Positions 8,104-17,951 are shown, counted from the stretch's first letter. The stretch is DNA of 64,000 bases from an uncultured Clostridia bacterium (GCA_948676835.1 CAPOZU010000003.1:106568-170567), one strand, 5' to 3'. Notes: generated from the sequence alone by a model not told the origin. Numbers and translations: made by a program.

Positions 8104-8457
8104 TTAAACCGTAATCGGCAGGTCGATATACACTACCCACCTGGACCGCTTCCCAGAGGAAACGACAGTGAAAATTGTCTCGTTGTGAATGGTAGGACCC
8201 TCAGAAGCCAGCTGGCGGCTCTCGGAGTAGATATTTCCTTTTCTCCACGTTCCCAGCCTCAGCTCATACTCCTCTGCATAATGCAGCGCACCGCACAGGC
8301 TGATGAGCTGCTGCTCGATCATTTTCTTATCGCCGTCTTTTATGGTCTTATCCATCCGAACTCTTTTCATAAGCTGGACAATATCCAGATAGTTCCTCGA
8401 CAGCATTGCATCGATCTGAGCTTGGTTTAAGGATTCCATCAATTTTTTCTTAGCCAT
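8104..8457 (-). CDS. Cassette A protein, unknown function (homologue of 27015-27413)
   Basis: A 117-residue soluble protein I do not recognise. Its C-terminal two thirds match the protein at 27015-27413: a D-K-K-M-I-E-Q-Q-L-I-S helix, a W-R-x-G-N segment, then T-I-x-x-E-T-I-F and W-V-x-x-I-D-L-P-I. The coding sequence is clearly GC-richer than its neighbours and has its own ribosome site (CAGGAGG) and hairpin terminator. It lies between blaI and the interrupted peptidase gene, so it looks like a single-gene insertion. Confidence 0.7.
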   Translation of the reverse strand: MAKKKLMESLNQAQIDAMLSRNYLDIVQLMKRVRMDKTIKDGDKKMIEQQLISLCGALHYAEEYELRLGTWRKGNIYSESRQLASEGPTIHNETIFTVVSSGKRSRWVVYIDLPITV

Positions 8458-8579
8458 ATAAAACCTCCTGTTATCAAATATTGTTAAGGCTTAAAAAAAT
8501 ACCAATTGGTATCACGAGAATTGCTATTAGAGTAAGACTCTACAATAATATTATAACATATTTTACATAACTAATCAAA

Positions 8580-8905
8580 TTATTGGTTTATTGGTAATAT
8601 TGTTGTGTTACTTGCCCCTTTTCCAACCACCTGACTCATTAAACTATTCCATGTATTTCTTCCAATTATTCCATCAGCAGTTAATCCATTTTTATTTTGG
8701 AAGGATATTACTGAACTATTAGTTCTTACACCAAACACACCATCCAATCCTCCTGTATCATATCCAAGTGTAGTAAGTGCATCTTGTGCGATACAAACAT
8801 ATACGCCTCTACTTCCCTGTCTTACTAATGGGTAGCCAGATGCAACTTGACGCTCGTCAAAGTGAACCCATCTAGGTGTTAAATTTGCTGGTTCTTGTGT
8901 TACAC
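8580..8905 (-). pseudogene. 3' half of an M15-type cell-wall peptidase, split by the 12-kb element
   Basis: The last 108 codons of a peptidase gene whose first 125 codons are at 20917-21292. This half starts C-V-T-Q-E-P after the att core, then TPRWVHFDERQ, which supplies the W-x-H-x-D zinc and catalytic residues of M15 (VanY/DD-carboxypeptidase-like) enzymes. It continues into a peptidoglycan-binding domain (GDLG-type repeat seen as LDGVFGVRT and FQNKNGLTADGIIG). No start signal remains here, so it is probably silent. Excision would restore a 233-residue enzyme. Confidence 0.85.
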
Positions 8906-10600
8906 ATGTTTTCAAAAACTTTTGAGTCCATTCCTTTAAATTTACTTATATCGAGTTTTTTCGCTGTTTCTAGGAATTCCTTAAAACTAATTCTTAAATG
9001 AACATCTATTTTATTATCATATACAACAATCTCTTTTATGATTGATGATAGTATCATTTTCTTCTTTTCTACACTACAATTTTTTAATATTTCTTTCCAA
9101 TCTGGAATCATACTTTTAAGTTTCAGCATTTGTTCAAAGTTAATCTCTTTTTCTTCTTTTATTTTTTCTAGTTCCATCTTTTGTTTTTGATATTCCTTTA
9201 TCTTTTGTTCATTTTCTTTCATTAAGCTAGATATTAATTCTCTTGAAAAAGTACTTTTACCAGTTATTACATTTATTATTTCTTCTTTTAATACTTCATT
9301 TTTATTAGAATATTCTTTAATATTTTTTTCTAATTCTTTAATTTGTTTTCCCTCATTATCATTTGTATTTTTATGAATTTTCCTTACATATTCTGATAAA
9401 TCTCTTTTTTCTAATAAATCAAAATATTTGTATATTTCATTTAGTACTGGTCCTTCTATTGTATTATTTTTATGACTTTTCTTTTTGCAATCACATTTTC
9501 TGCCACTCGAATTATTGTTACAAGCATAATAACTATATTTAGTGTATCCTTTGCTTCCATCTTCTAACTTTATTTCTCTTTTTGAACTTCTTGTTGTTAA
9601 TTTAGCTCCACACCCACCACAAGTTATGTATCCTGTAAAAAGCATTTCTCCTTTGGTTTGATATTTAAAATACTCTTTATTTGCTTGCTCACATTGATTA
9701 TTTTTATTTTTTCTTGACTGCTTTATCCTTTGTGCTTTTTCAAATTGTTCTTCTGATATTATTTGAAATTCTTGTATTTTTTCTTTTGAATAAATCCAAT
9801 CTTCTGTATTGGATACTCTTTTTCGTTTTCCACCACCGATTGGTACACTTGTTTTATGGAAGCATAAATATCCTGTATAAATAGGATTTCTAAGCATATT
9901 GTTTACTGTACTATAACTCCATTCAAAACCTTTATGAGTTTTATATCCTTTTTCATTCAAGTATTTTGCAATTCTAATCCCACCATATCCTTCTTCAGTA
10001 AATAAATTAAATATCTTTTTTACAATTTCTGCTTCTGTTGGTATTATCTCATACGTTTTTCTTTCTACTCCTCTTTTTGTATAAATACCTGTTTTAACCA
10101 TTCTATAACCATAAGGTGGTACTGATATGATATTGATTCCTTGTTCAATCATTTGTTTTTGCTTTGTTCTTACTCTTATAGATGTTTTCTCACTTTCTCC
10201 TCCAGATTGCCAATATCTTATATAGTTAATTAACTTATCTGCTCGTGATTCAAACTTTTGCTGTCCTTCCTGTGTTGACCATATTTCAATACCATGTTCA
10301 TCAAACCATTCCACAATGAAAGGAGTTTCGTCGTCTCTTCTTCCGAAGTCTATCAAACATAAATACAAGTAAAACATCAAATTCTTTGTTTATTGCATCT
10401 GTTCTTATTTCTTGCAGAACATCTCTATCTTTAAGTTTTTTATTGTATCCCGATACGCCTTTTTCAATGTATTCTTTGTCAAATTCCCAGTCAGGCATCA
10501 TATCTATGTATTTCATACATTCTATTCTTTGCATTGGTATATCATTTTTGTCTAGTTGTTTTACTGTTGATACTCTGTATAGACATCTAACTCTTTTCAT
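8872..10600 (-). pseudogene. Large serine recombinase (integrase), frameshifted
   Basis: The N-terminal resolvase domain starts MKRVRCLYRVSTVKQ with the catalytic Ser at residue 11 and continues to VFMFDRL. One extra base at about 10345 (minus strand CTT-C-GGA) shifts the frame, and the next frame continues GRRDDETPFIVEWF, as expected. Then follow the recombinase domain (Y-G-Y-R-M-V, AKYLNEKGY, NNMLRNPIYTGY), a zinc ribbon (CGGC ... CDCK) and a coiled coil. The integrated gene ends with 12 codons borrowed from the host peptidase sequence. The expected C-terminal extension lies at 20631-20916. Single-base sequencing error or programmed frameshifting are alternatives to true inactivation. Confidence 0.85.
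8906..8910. repeat. Att site (recombinase end), core ATGTT
   Basis: The 5-bp core shared with 20917-20921. On the element side it is followed by TTCAAAAAC, which forms one arm of the reconstructed attP inverted repeat. On the host side is the peptidase codon run for C-V-T-Q-E-P. Confidence 0.8.
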
Positions 10601-10739
10601 TGTCCTCCTCCTTCCTTCATTTTTTAGGTTATCATTTATTTTTTACTTTTAGAAATATGAAAAAGTTTATAATTATCTTAATTTACACATTTGCAATTTT
10701 ACTTATATCGTGCTTTGATATCATTTTGCTTGTTACTAT

Positions 10740-10949
10740 TTAATTTTCTAGTTCTAATATATCTTCAATGTAAAATTTAGTTAGTTGTTTTAAAACATCT
10801 GCCATTACATTTGTTTCTTCTTCATCTTCAAAAATTATATTTATTTCTTGATTTTTTTCCTTATCTACTGTTTTTATAATCTTTTGTTGTTTTTCATTTG
10901 TTTCCAATATATATTCTTCTTTGATCCCATTTTCATTTTCTTCCTTCAA
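10740..10949 (-). CDS. Small acidic protein of the element, unknown function
   Basis: About 69 residues, rich in Glu and Lys, ending FYIEDILELEN. A GAGGTG ribosome site stands 6 bp before a TTG at 10949, which I prefer as start; an upstream GTG at 10958 overlaps that site. It precedes the recombinase gene in the same direction. No family recognised; possibly a directionality or control factor, but nothing in the sequence proves that. Confidence 0.45.
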   Translation of the reverse strand: MKEENENGIKEEYILETNEKQQKIIKTVDKEKNQEINIIFEDEEETNVMADVLKQLTKFYIEDILELEN

Positions 10950-11038
10950 ATACAACACCTCTAGTTCAATTTATATTTGAAAAACAAATAATAATTACTG
11001 TAATAATTTCTATTTTCAAGATTTAATATCTTATTTTT

Positions 11039-11107
11039 CTAATCATTAAACGGCTTTATAAGCTCCTCAGGAATTTCACCTATCTGTATCATCAGACTTA
11101 TTCTCAT
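11039..11107 (-). CDS. Possible 22-residue peptide or gene remnant
   Basis: The frame encodes MRISLMIQIGEIPEELIKPF plus two residues and stop. Its composition is protein-like, and the open frame extends about 20 codons further upstream without a start codon (including S-T-S-E-K-K-P-S-H-A). No clear ribosome site is present, so a decayed gene fragment is as likely as a functional peptide. It lies inside a 10-bp inverted repeat (AATCATTAAA 11041-11050 and TTTAATGATT 11167-11176). Confidence 0.3.
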   Translation of the reverse strand: MRISLMIQIGEIPEELIKPFND

Positions 11108-11331
11108 TGCGTGTGACGGTTTCTTCTCGCTCGTGCTATGACTAAATAAGAGTTTCTTTAATTGTATTTAATGATTTAATATTTAATTTTCAATGTACTT
11201 TGAGAGAAATTTTTCATTCCTAACAGCTATTAAATTTTTTTAAATATGCCACTTCATAAAAAATATTTTTGCCTCTATTTACAACGGCGATTGAGTTTTA
11301 AAAAGATGACGCTTTTTTGAAATTTTTTCTC

Positions 11332-11583
11332 CTCTCACTTGTACAGTAATTTTTCACCCCATTTTTAAGGTCATTTTGAAAAAAATTTTTCTCTCCTACT
11401 TGTAAAGCAATTTAAGTAGGTATTTTTTACCTCTTTTGCAAAAATATTTTTATTTTCTTTAATACCTCTCCTATATGTAAAGTAATTTAAGTGGGTATTT
11501 CTTGTTAGTAAATGAAAAAATTTTTAATTTTTCTTTTTGCTAAAAAATGTTTCTCTACCTGTAAAATAATTTTGATAGGTGTT
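11332..11583. repeat. Four degenerate ~34-bp direct repeats in a non-coding gap
   Basis: Units at about 11332-11364, 11391-11424, 11466-11499 and 11551-11583 share a CTCTCCTACTTGTAAAG half followed by an AATTTAAGTAGGTATT half. Spacings of the TG step are 61, 75 and 84 bp. The second unit has a perfect CCTACTT/AAGTAGG dyad. They lie in the 736-bp gap between the small acidic gene and the YobI NTPase. They could be partition or replication sites for the element's ParB-like or HTH proteins; that link is inference. The rest of the gap is very AT-rich with nothing else seen. Confidence 0.5.
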
Positions 11584-11694
11584 TTTTGATGGTAATTTGA
11601 AATTTCTTAATATCTTTTTAAAAATTTGCAAAAAAATAAAACATAAAAGATTTCTCTTCTATGTTTTACGTTCATATTTCATTATAATTATTCT

Positions 11695-14600
11695 CTATCT
11701 ATTTACTTTGTTATATATAATAATATTTTTCTTTTTCCCAATTTTATATGATGATATGTAACTTTTCTCTTTTAATACATTGCACAAACCTATATTAGAG
11801 TTACTATATAATATACTACAAGCATTTTTAGATGTATTTATATCTATATATCCACTTCCAAATAAATGAATATACTCTGTACCTTCATCTTTATCATCAA
11901 TATTAGATAATATAATTTTTAGTAAATTCAATCTATCATCTAATAAAATACTTGAATCATTTAATACTCTAATATTTATTTCTTTATAATCAATAAAAAG
12001 CATATCGTTAGAAATAAGCTTTACAATAGTTGTATTTTGTAAATTATCTATTTCTATATGATTAATAATTTCTTTTTTTGATTCATTGTTTATTTCATCG
12101 GAATTTAATAATTTATCTTCATATCCAATAATATCATATTCATCAATATTTTCTATAAAATCCGTTATATTTATCTCTATAAATTTAACTAACTTTTCTT
12201 CTATATTTTCTTTTATATATTCAAAATTGGCAACATTAAACTCTATTACTTTTTTATCAATAAGATATTCAATCTTCTCTTTTTCACATTCTTCTATTTC
12301 TACTATTTTTATATCAAATGTACTTACTAATATTTTAAAATCTTTAATATCCACCTTTTTATTAAAAATGTATAATTTTTTAAAATTTTCAATAGTTTCC
12401 AAACTATATTTTTCAATATGATTATCTGGTTTATCCAATTTGTATTCATCTATATGAGAGCTAATATTAGCTATTACATTATCTTTTAGTTCTTTATCTT
12501 TTATTAATAATGCCAAAATATTGTCATAGCTAACTTTAAGTTTATCATTATCTATTATTGTGTCAATTAATTCTCTATCTATATTTTCAATGTTATAATT
12601 GTTAAATTTTTCATTTTTAATTATTTGTTTTCTTATATCAATATCTATATTTTCATTCTGAATTATTTCAAGAATAACAGCTTCTTCATCTTCATTACTA
12701 TCGTTCAATGTATAGCAAGAGTTATAATATTCATCAAATTCATTTAATAAATACCCTTTTAAATTATTTAATTTAATATCAGTTAATATAATAGTCAAAC
12801 TCTTCTCTTTAAATTTGCTTTGTTCTACCTCTTTCATTAATAACATTAATTTAATCATCGTAGTATTTAATTCGTACAGTTCATTCAAATATATTTGCTC
12901 AATAAATTTTTTATTTTCTATATTTTTTATATTTGTTAATTTTATTTTTAATGTTTTTAAAGAATTAATAACAGTACTAATTTGTTCATCAGTTATATAT
13001 TTATCTATATCTTCATGTTCTTTTATATATGTATTAAAGTTTTCGTCTACATTCTTTAAAGAGTTTTCATTGGTTAAAAAATATATCACCCATTTATCAA
13101 TATACTCTTTATTTCCTAATTTACTATAAATTTTCTTCCATATTTTATTAGAATTCTCTATTAAAATTTTTATAAATCCTGCTCCACAATCATATTTTTC
13201 AATAAATTGATCTATAAACTGCAGTATTTTTTCATTTTCTTTATCTAAAAGTTTAATTACTTTTAAAGTTTCTTTAGAATAATTATTTTTTATCAAATAA
13301 TTTAGTAAATCAAAATTTAATATTGCATTTGTTTCATAGTCATTTTCATTGAGCTTTTTTAAAATATTTTCTATGTTTTCTAATTTAAAATCATATGATA
13401 ATTTTTCTCCTGTCTTAACTGCAAAAACAAATTCATTATCTTCTTTCGTTAAATTTCCTGCCACAAATAATGTAATATAATCTCTATATTCTTCTGTTAT
13501 ATATCCTTTGGATATAAATACTTTTTCAATCAATTTTGTGTTATCAAATAGTGATGATATATCATATTTATTAGCTAATTGTTTCAAAGATAACTTACTA
13601 ATATTTTCAATTTTCTGTTCTATTTCTTCTATTTCATTTTGTAATTCAGTTAATATTTTATCTTTTCCTTTTTCAATATTTTCCATTCTTCTTATAAAAA
13701 TTACTTTATTTCCAAAATATTTAAAAACATCATTTTCATCTAAATCAATACCATATGATCTAATCTTAAAATGTATATTCTCATTACTAATTCTATCTAC
13801 ACTAATATTAGAATTCAAAAATTCATTTATACTAACTTTCTCTCCATTAAATTCAAAATGTCTCTCATAACCTGGATAATTATTGTAATTATATATATTT
13901 GATATTAGTACATACTTCAATTCCTTTATACTATTTAAATATTCATTTTTTATTATTCCTTTTTCTTTACTAATTTCATCTATTTGTACTTGTAAATCTT
14001 TAATTAAACTTTTTACAATATCTTTTTTATTAGCAAAAATATTAACAATATTTCCTCTATCTCTTTGTAATTCAGAATACTCCTTTGGCAAAATATTTTT
14101 GTACATAATTATAGCAAATAATTGCTTATCATCCATAAGTTCATTATGCATCTTATTTTTGTATATAATAAATTCGTTTATTATATTATCTATAAGTCTT
14201 TTATCCTCTATCAATATAGAAATATCATCAATAAAGGTTTTATCAAATTTATAATTTATTATTCCAGACATTTTTAATTTTTCCAAACGTTTCCACATTA
14301 TCTCATTTGAATTTCCACTAGATGATATTGGAATAACTGGTATAATATAATCAAAAAATTTAGTTCTTTCTTCGTAATCTTCAAAAAAATCATCTTTAAT
14401 TGCATATATAAAATCTACTTCATATTTAACTTGATTTGATGAATTTATTAAAGTATTCAATTCTCGTAATTTTTGAAATATAAATGATGCATTACCTTCA
14501 TATCTATCTAAATCTTCTATTATTACTACATTATGCTTAGTTACTTGAAAAAAATATATTATCTCATCCAAATACTTATTAAATATTGACTCTGGTTTAT

Positions 14601-15450
14601 TATCTATTTCTACCTCTGCATCTTTTATTTTAAATTTACTTATATTAAATTTAGTTATCAAGAAAAATAAAATTTTATATGTAATAATATATATTGAAGC
14701 CATTAATATAGCAATTAATATATTTGTTCCAAAATCTGATAAGTTTGTTTTAACACTATTATAATTATTTTTTATATTATCTATAACTTCTGGATATATA
14801 ATGCAAACTAATATACTAATAGCAAATATCATTCCAATTGTCATTATATTTAATAGTAATTTAGAATGTTTACTGATTCGTTTAAATCTTGATAATGGTA
14901 CTTCTCTTTCACTAGCTTGATATAATAATTGCTGTAAAATACTTTTTTCCAATGTATGATAAAATTCATTTTTAGATTGAATTTCTATTACCTTTTTATC
15001 TCCAGTAGTCTCACTACTTTTTTCTATGTAATCATTTTTATTAAAAGCTGCTAGTGAAACATAAATTGGATTATATTTTTTATTCTCTAATTTGTAAAAA
15101 AAAGATTGTATTATACTACTTTTACCAGAACCATAATTACCAGTAATAGCTATATTCTTAATATTACTATTATCAATAGCATATTTTAGTGCATTACAAT
15201 AAGTGCCATCTTTGTCGGCATTTTTAGTTGGTGCTAAACTAACATAAGTTTCATCACTACTTTTAATTGTAAAGATATCAACTAACGCTTTACAAAAAGA
15301 TTTTGAAACTATATATACTTCTTTTAACTTTCTAAATATAGCTCCATCTGTAAACTTTTTTAAATTACCTTTTATCTTTAATTCTACAATCATCAACTTT
15401 TCTTTTATTTTTTTATTTTTTCTCAGTTTCTTTTCTTTTTTTGTTTGCAT
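11695..15450 (-). CDS. YobI-type P-loop NTPase with two transmembrane helices
   Basis: A 1251-residue protein. Walker A is GNYGSGKSS near residues 104-112, and Walker B with sensor-like Arg is VVIIEDLDRYEG near residue 310. Between them two hydrophobic segments (about 199-217 and 245-263) anchor it in the membrane, as in KAP/YobI-type NTPases. The remaining 800 residues are a long Ile/Lys/Glu/Asn-rich helical region without a recognised domain. Such large STAND/KAP-like ATPases are common in bacterial defence cargo. It has an AGGAGG site and follows the restriction-modification pair. Defence role is inferred from family and neighbours. Confidence 0.75.
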   Translation of the reverse strand: MQTKKEKKLRKNKKIKEKLMIVELKIKGNLKKFTDGAIFRKLKEVYIVSKSFCKALVDIFTIKSSDETYVSLAPTKNADKDGTYCNALKYAIDNSNIKNIAITGNYGSGKSSIIQSFFYKLENKKYNPIYVSLAAFNKNDYIEKSSETTGDKKVIEIQSKNEFYHTLEKSILQQLLYQASEREVPLSRFKRISKHSKLLLNIMTIGMIFAISILVCIIYPEVIDNIKNNYNSVKTNLSDFGTNILIAILMASIYIITYKILFFLITKFNISKFKIKDAEVEIDNKPESIFNKYLDEIIYFFQVTKHNVVIIEDLDRYEGNASFIFQKLRELNTLINSSNQVKYEVDFIYAIKDDFFEDYEERTKFFDYIIPVIPISSSGNSNEIMWKRLEKLKMSGIINYKFDKTFIDDISILIEDKRLIDNIINEFIIYKNKMHNELMDDKQLFAIIMYKNILPKEYSELQRDRGNIVNIFANKKDIVKSLIKDLQVQIDEISKEKGIIKNEYLNSIKELKYVLISNIYNYNNYPGYERHFEFNGEKVSINEFLNSNISVDRISNENIHFKIRSYGIDLDENDVFKYFGNKVIFIRRMENIEKGKDKILTELQNEIEEIEQKIENISKLSLKQLANKYDISSLFDNTKLIEKVFISKGYITEEYRDYITLFVAGNLTKEDNEFVFAVKTGEKLSYDFKLENIENILKKLNENDYETNAILNFDLLNYLIKNNYSKETLKVIKLLDKENEKILQFIDQFIEKYDCGAGFIKILIENSNKIWKKIYSKLGNKEYIDKWVIYFLTNENSLKNVDENFNTYIKEHEDIDKYITDEQISTVINSLKTLKIKLTNIKNIENKKFIEQIYLNELYELNTTMIKLMLLMKEVEQSKFKEKSLTIILTDIKLNNLKGYLLNEFDEYYNSCYTLNDSNEDEEAVILEIIQNENIDIDIRKQIIKNEKFNNYNIENIDRELIDTIIDNDKLKVSYDNILALLIKDKELKDNVIANISSHIDEYKLDKPDNHIEKYSLETIENFKKLYIFNKKVDIKDFKILVSTFDIKIVEIEECEKEKIEYLIDKKVIEFNVANFEYIKENIEEKLVKFIEINITDFIENIDEYDIIGYEDKLLNSDEINNESKKEIINHIEIDNLQNTTIVKLISNDMLFIDYKEINIRVLNDSSILLDDRLNLLKIILSNIDDKDEGTEYIHLFGSGYIDINTSKNACSILYSNSNIGLCNVLKEKSYISSYKIGKKKNIIIYNKVNR

Positions 15451-15466
15451 TACTCCTCCTAATAAA

Positions 15467-15518
15467 AAAAGTAAAATAGACTAATAATTCATATTTATTA
15501 TTGTCTTATTTTACTTTT
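15467..15518 (-). terminator. Terminator of the restriction-modification operon
   Basis: A long stem (AAAAGTAAAATA with its complement, continued by GAC/GTC and TAATAA/TTATTA) between the endonuclease stop and the YobI start codon. The minus strand has a T-run after it. Confidence 0.65.
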
Positions 15519-15532
15519 CTTTGGTAAATTAC

Positions 15533-16618
15533 TTATTTTGTAAATCTAATTTGCAAATTCAAATTAAAGTATTCTTTTCCATCATTCGAATAAATATCAA
15601 ACATTTTATATCTTTTTGAACTTGGCGATTCTAATTTAGTATTTTTTATAAGATATTTAACTAAATACTCTTTATAATAAATTGCATCTAATACTAATAT
15701 TTTCCCATCACTTTCTACTAGAATTATTCCTCCTGTAACATTATATTCTCCATTCCAGAATTCTCCAGGCATCATACCTAATGTAACAGCTAATAGAAAA
15801 TCTCCAATTTTCTTCTTATAATATAGTTCTATATTTCCATTATAATCTAGAATATTGTTTTCAGATACATAATGAAGTAATTTACTAATACATTTCTCTC
15901 CTGTTTCATATGATATTAATAACAAATCTGCTAATATCTCTGGCAATTTAGAATCAATCATTTGTAAATTCTGATTCATTGTATTACTTATAACATTATT
16001 AAATTTTATTTCTGCATTTTTATTTTTCATATACTTTAGTCTATCAACTAATTTAGTTTTGGTGTTTATCTTATTTATCTTTTCTATATCCATTATTGTT
16101 AAACCATTAACTAAATATCTAAAATTTGTATTATTTGAAGCATTTAACAATGTTGCAGGACTTCCTAAACTAGATTTTATACTATATCCAACTTTATTAA
16201 TAACTGTATTTAATTTATTATCTTGAAGTTTAGCATTTATATCTTCCTTTGCATTTGATGATGATTTTATTTTATTACCTTCTGTTAACTTTTCAAGAAT
16301 ATATTTCATTTCTTGAATTGGAAAGCTACCCTTTCCAGGTAATTCTTTTACTATTTTATTCAACAAGACTTCTTTATACTTTTGAATATCTGCTTTTTCT
16401 ACATTAGAAATAATCCTATTATTTTTTAGTACATCTATATCTATATCTTTGATATCAAAATAATATTCATTATTGTTATTTTGAAGATATAATCCTAAAA
16501 CCTTAAATGTACTATCATCTATTATTTCTAAATTATCATTTACTATATTTAAATCTTGATTATCTAATAACTCTAATAATGCATATAATTCAGACCATTC
16601 ACCTCTATTAAATTGCAT
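15533..16618 (-). CDS. HpaII-family type II restriction endonuclease
   Basis: A 361-residue protein resembling the HpaII restriction endonuclease family: NRGEWSELYALLELL at the start, G-S-F-P-I-Q-E-M in the middle, MMPGEFWNGEYNVTGGIILV and a final FNLNLQIRF. HpaII cuts CCGG. The gene overlaps the end of the C5-methyltransferase gene by 11 bp, the expected order for a modification gene read first. No truncation seen. Target CCGG is inferred from family, not proven. Confidence 0.82.
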   Translation of the reverse strand: MQFNRGEWSELYALLELLDNQDLNIVNDNLEIIDDSTFKVLGLYLQNNNNEYYFDIKDIDIDVLKNNRIISNVEKADIQKYKEVLLNKIVKELPGKGSFPIQEMKYILEKLTEGNKIKSSSNAKEDINAKLQDNKLNTVINKVGYSIKSSLGSPATLLNASNNTNFRYLVNGLTIMDIEKINKINTKTKLVDRLKYMKNKNAEIKFNNVISNTMNQNLQMIDSKLPEILADLLLISYETGEKCISKLLHYVSENNILDYNGNIELYYKKKIGDFLLAVTLGMMPGEFWNGEYNVTGGIILVESDGKILVLDAIYYKEYLVKYLIKNTKLESPSSKRYKMFDIYSNDGKEYFNLNLQIRFTK

Positions 16619-17708
16619 TTAATTCCTCCAATCTTTTATACATATATTTAGCCATTTCCTCTATTACTGGAATAGAAACCGAATTTCCAAATAATTTATA
16701 CTGCTGTGTTACACTAACATCTTTTGGAAATGAGAACTTATCGTTTTCCCCATCTTTAAAACCATATCCTATAAAGCCTTGTAATTTTCCCCACTCACTT
16801 GGAGTCATATGTCTAATTCCTTCATAATTTAATTCTGATTTCTTATTCTTAACTTTTTTTCCACCAAGAGTATAATTAGGTTGTTTTATTAAATTTCTTT
16901 CTTTACCAGATCCTCCTGTTGCTAAAATAGTGTTGGAAACGGGGTTCTCTCCTTCATTTACTATAATATATCCAAATCCATTACCTTTTTCTTGATGCTT
17001 GTTTTTATGTTTCTTTAAGGTTTCCAAATATGATTCAGATAAATAATACCTTTCTTCTACATCGTTATCTAATAAATCATACAAATTTTTATAAATTTGA
17101 CTTTCTTTATTTCTTGGTAATGATGGGAATATATATCCTTCAGGTATCAAATCTTTCCTAAATCCCATCATATATGCTCTTGATCTTTTCTGTGGTAATC
17201 CAAAATTTTTAGTATTTCTTATTATTTCATCTTTATCAATTTCAAGATACCCACCAATTCCTTCTTCAACTCCGATCATATGATATTCTAAATCATTTAC
17301 AAGTGTATCTACTATAGTATTAAATGTCCTTCCTTTATCATGGGATATTATTCCTTCAACATTTTCTAATAAAAACGCCTTTGGTCTAGTTCTGTCAATG
17401 ATATCTGCAACATCAAAAAATAGAGTTCCTCTTGTTTTATCTTTAAATCCCTCTTTTTTTCCAGCTATAGAAAATGATTGACATGGAAAACCACCAAGTA
17501 AAATATCATAATTTGTATTTTGAACTTTGATTTTAAATTCTTCACTTGTTACATCATTATACGGATTTTCACCATATAAATGAGTATAAGTTTCACATGC
17601 ATATTTATCAATTTCTGCTGAAAGAACATTTTTAAAATTTCCAGTTCTTTCAAATCCTCTACGAATACCACCTATTCCAGCAAATAAATCTATCGTTTTT
17701 AAACTCAT
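16608..17708 (-). CDS. DNA (cytosine-5) methyltransferase of the restriction-modification pair
   Basis: About 366 residues with all main C5-methyltransferase motifs: IDLFAGIGGIRRGF (SAM site), GGFPCQSFSIAG with the catalytic Cys near residue 76-78, FLLENVEG, QKRSRAYMMGF and the C-terminal GNSVSIPV. The variable target-recognition region lies between about 230 and 310. It protects the element's host from the overlapping HpaII-type nuclease. Of two close ATGs, the one at 17708 has better spacing from AGAGG than that at 17714. Confidence 0.93.
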   Translation of the reverse strand: MSLKTIDLFAGIGGIRRGFERTGNFKNVLSAEIDKYACETYTHLYGENPYNDVTSEEFKIKVQNTNYDILLGGFPCQSFSIAGKKEGFKDKTRGTLFFDVADIIDRTRPKAFLLENVEGIISHDKGRTFNTIVDTLVNDLEYHMIGVEEGIGGYLEIDKDEIIRNTKNFGLPQKRSRAYMMGFRKDLIPEGYIFPSLPRNKESQIYKNLYDLLDNDVEERYYLSESYLETLKKHKNKHQEKGNGFGYIIVNEGENPVSNTILATGGSGKERNLIKQPNYTLGGKKVKNKKSELNYEGIRHMTPSEWGKLQGFIGYGFKDGENDKFSFPKDVSVTQQYKLFGNSVSIPVIEEMAKYMYKRLEELNAI

Positions 17709-17951
17709 ATTCATTCCTCTTTTTTGTCAATTTTACAAAATACATTTTATCACAAAATTATTTTTTTCTCAACAAATTCATTTTTTATTTATAATTACTT
17801 CTACTTTTTATATCTTATCAAACATTTGTTTATTTTGCAATAGTTTTTTCTTATTTTCTGTATATTTTTATTTCATTTTAGTTTGTCATATTATTTAATT
17901 TTTACTTCTTAAATTTTTTTCTAAAAAGGGATTGGGATTTTTCCCATAAAA

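Noticed and set aside
10301..10380. Programmed frameshift in the recombinase
   Set aside because: No slippery heptamer or downstream stem was recognised at the junction; simple mutation or sequencing error is more likely.
11332..11583. Possible CRISPR array
   Set aside because: Only four divergent repeats with uneven spacing (61, 75, 84 bp), AT-rich spacers and no cas genes in the window.
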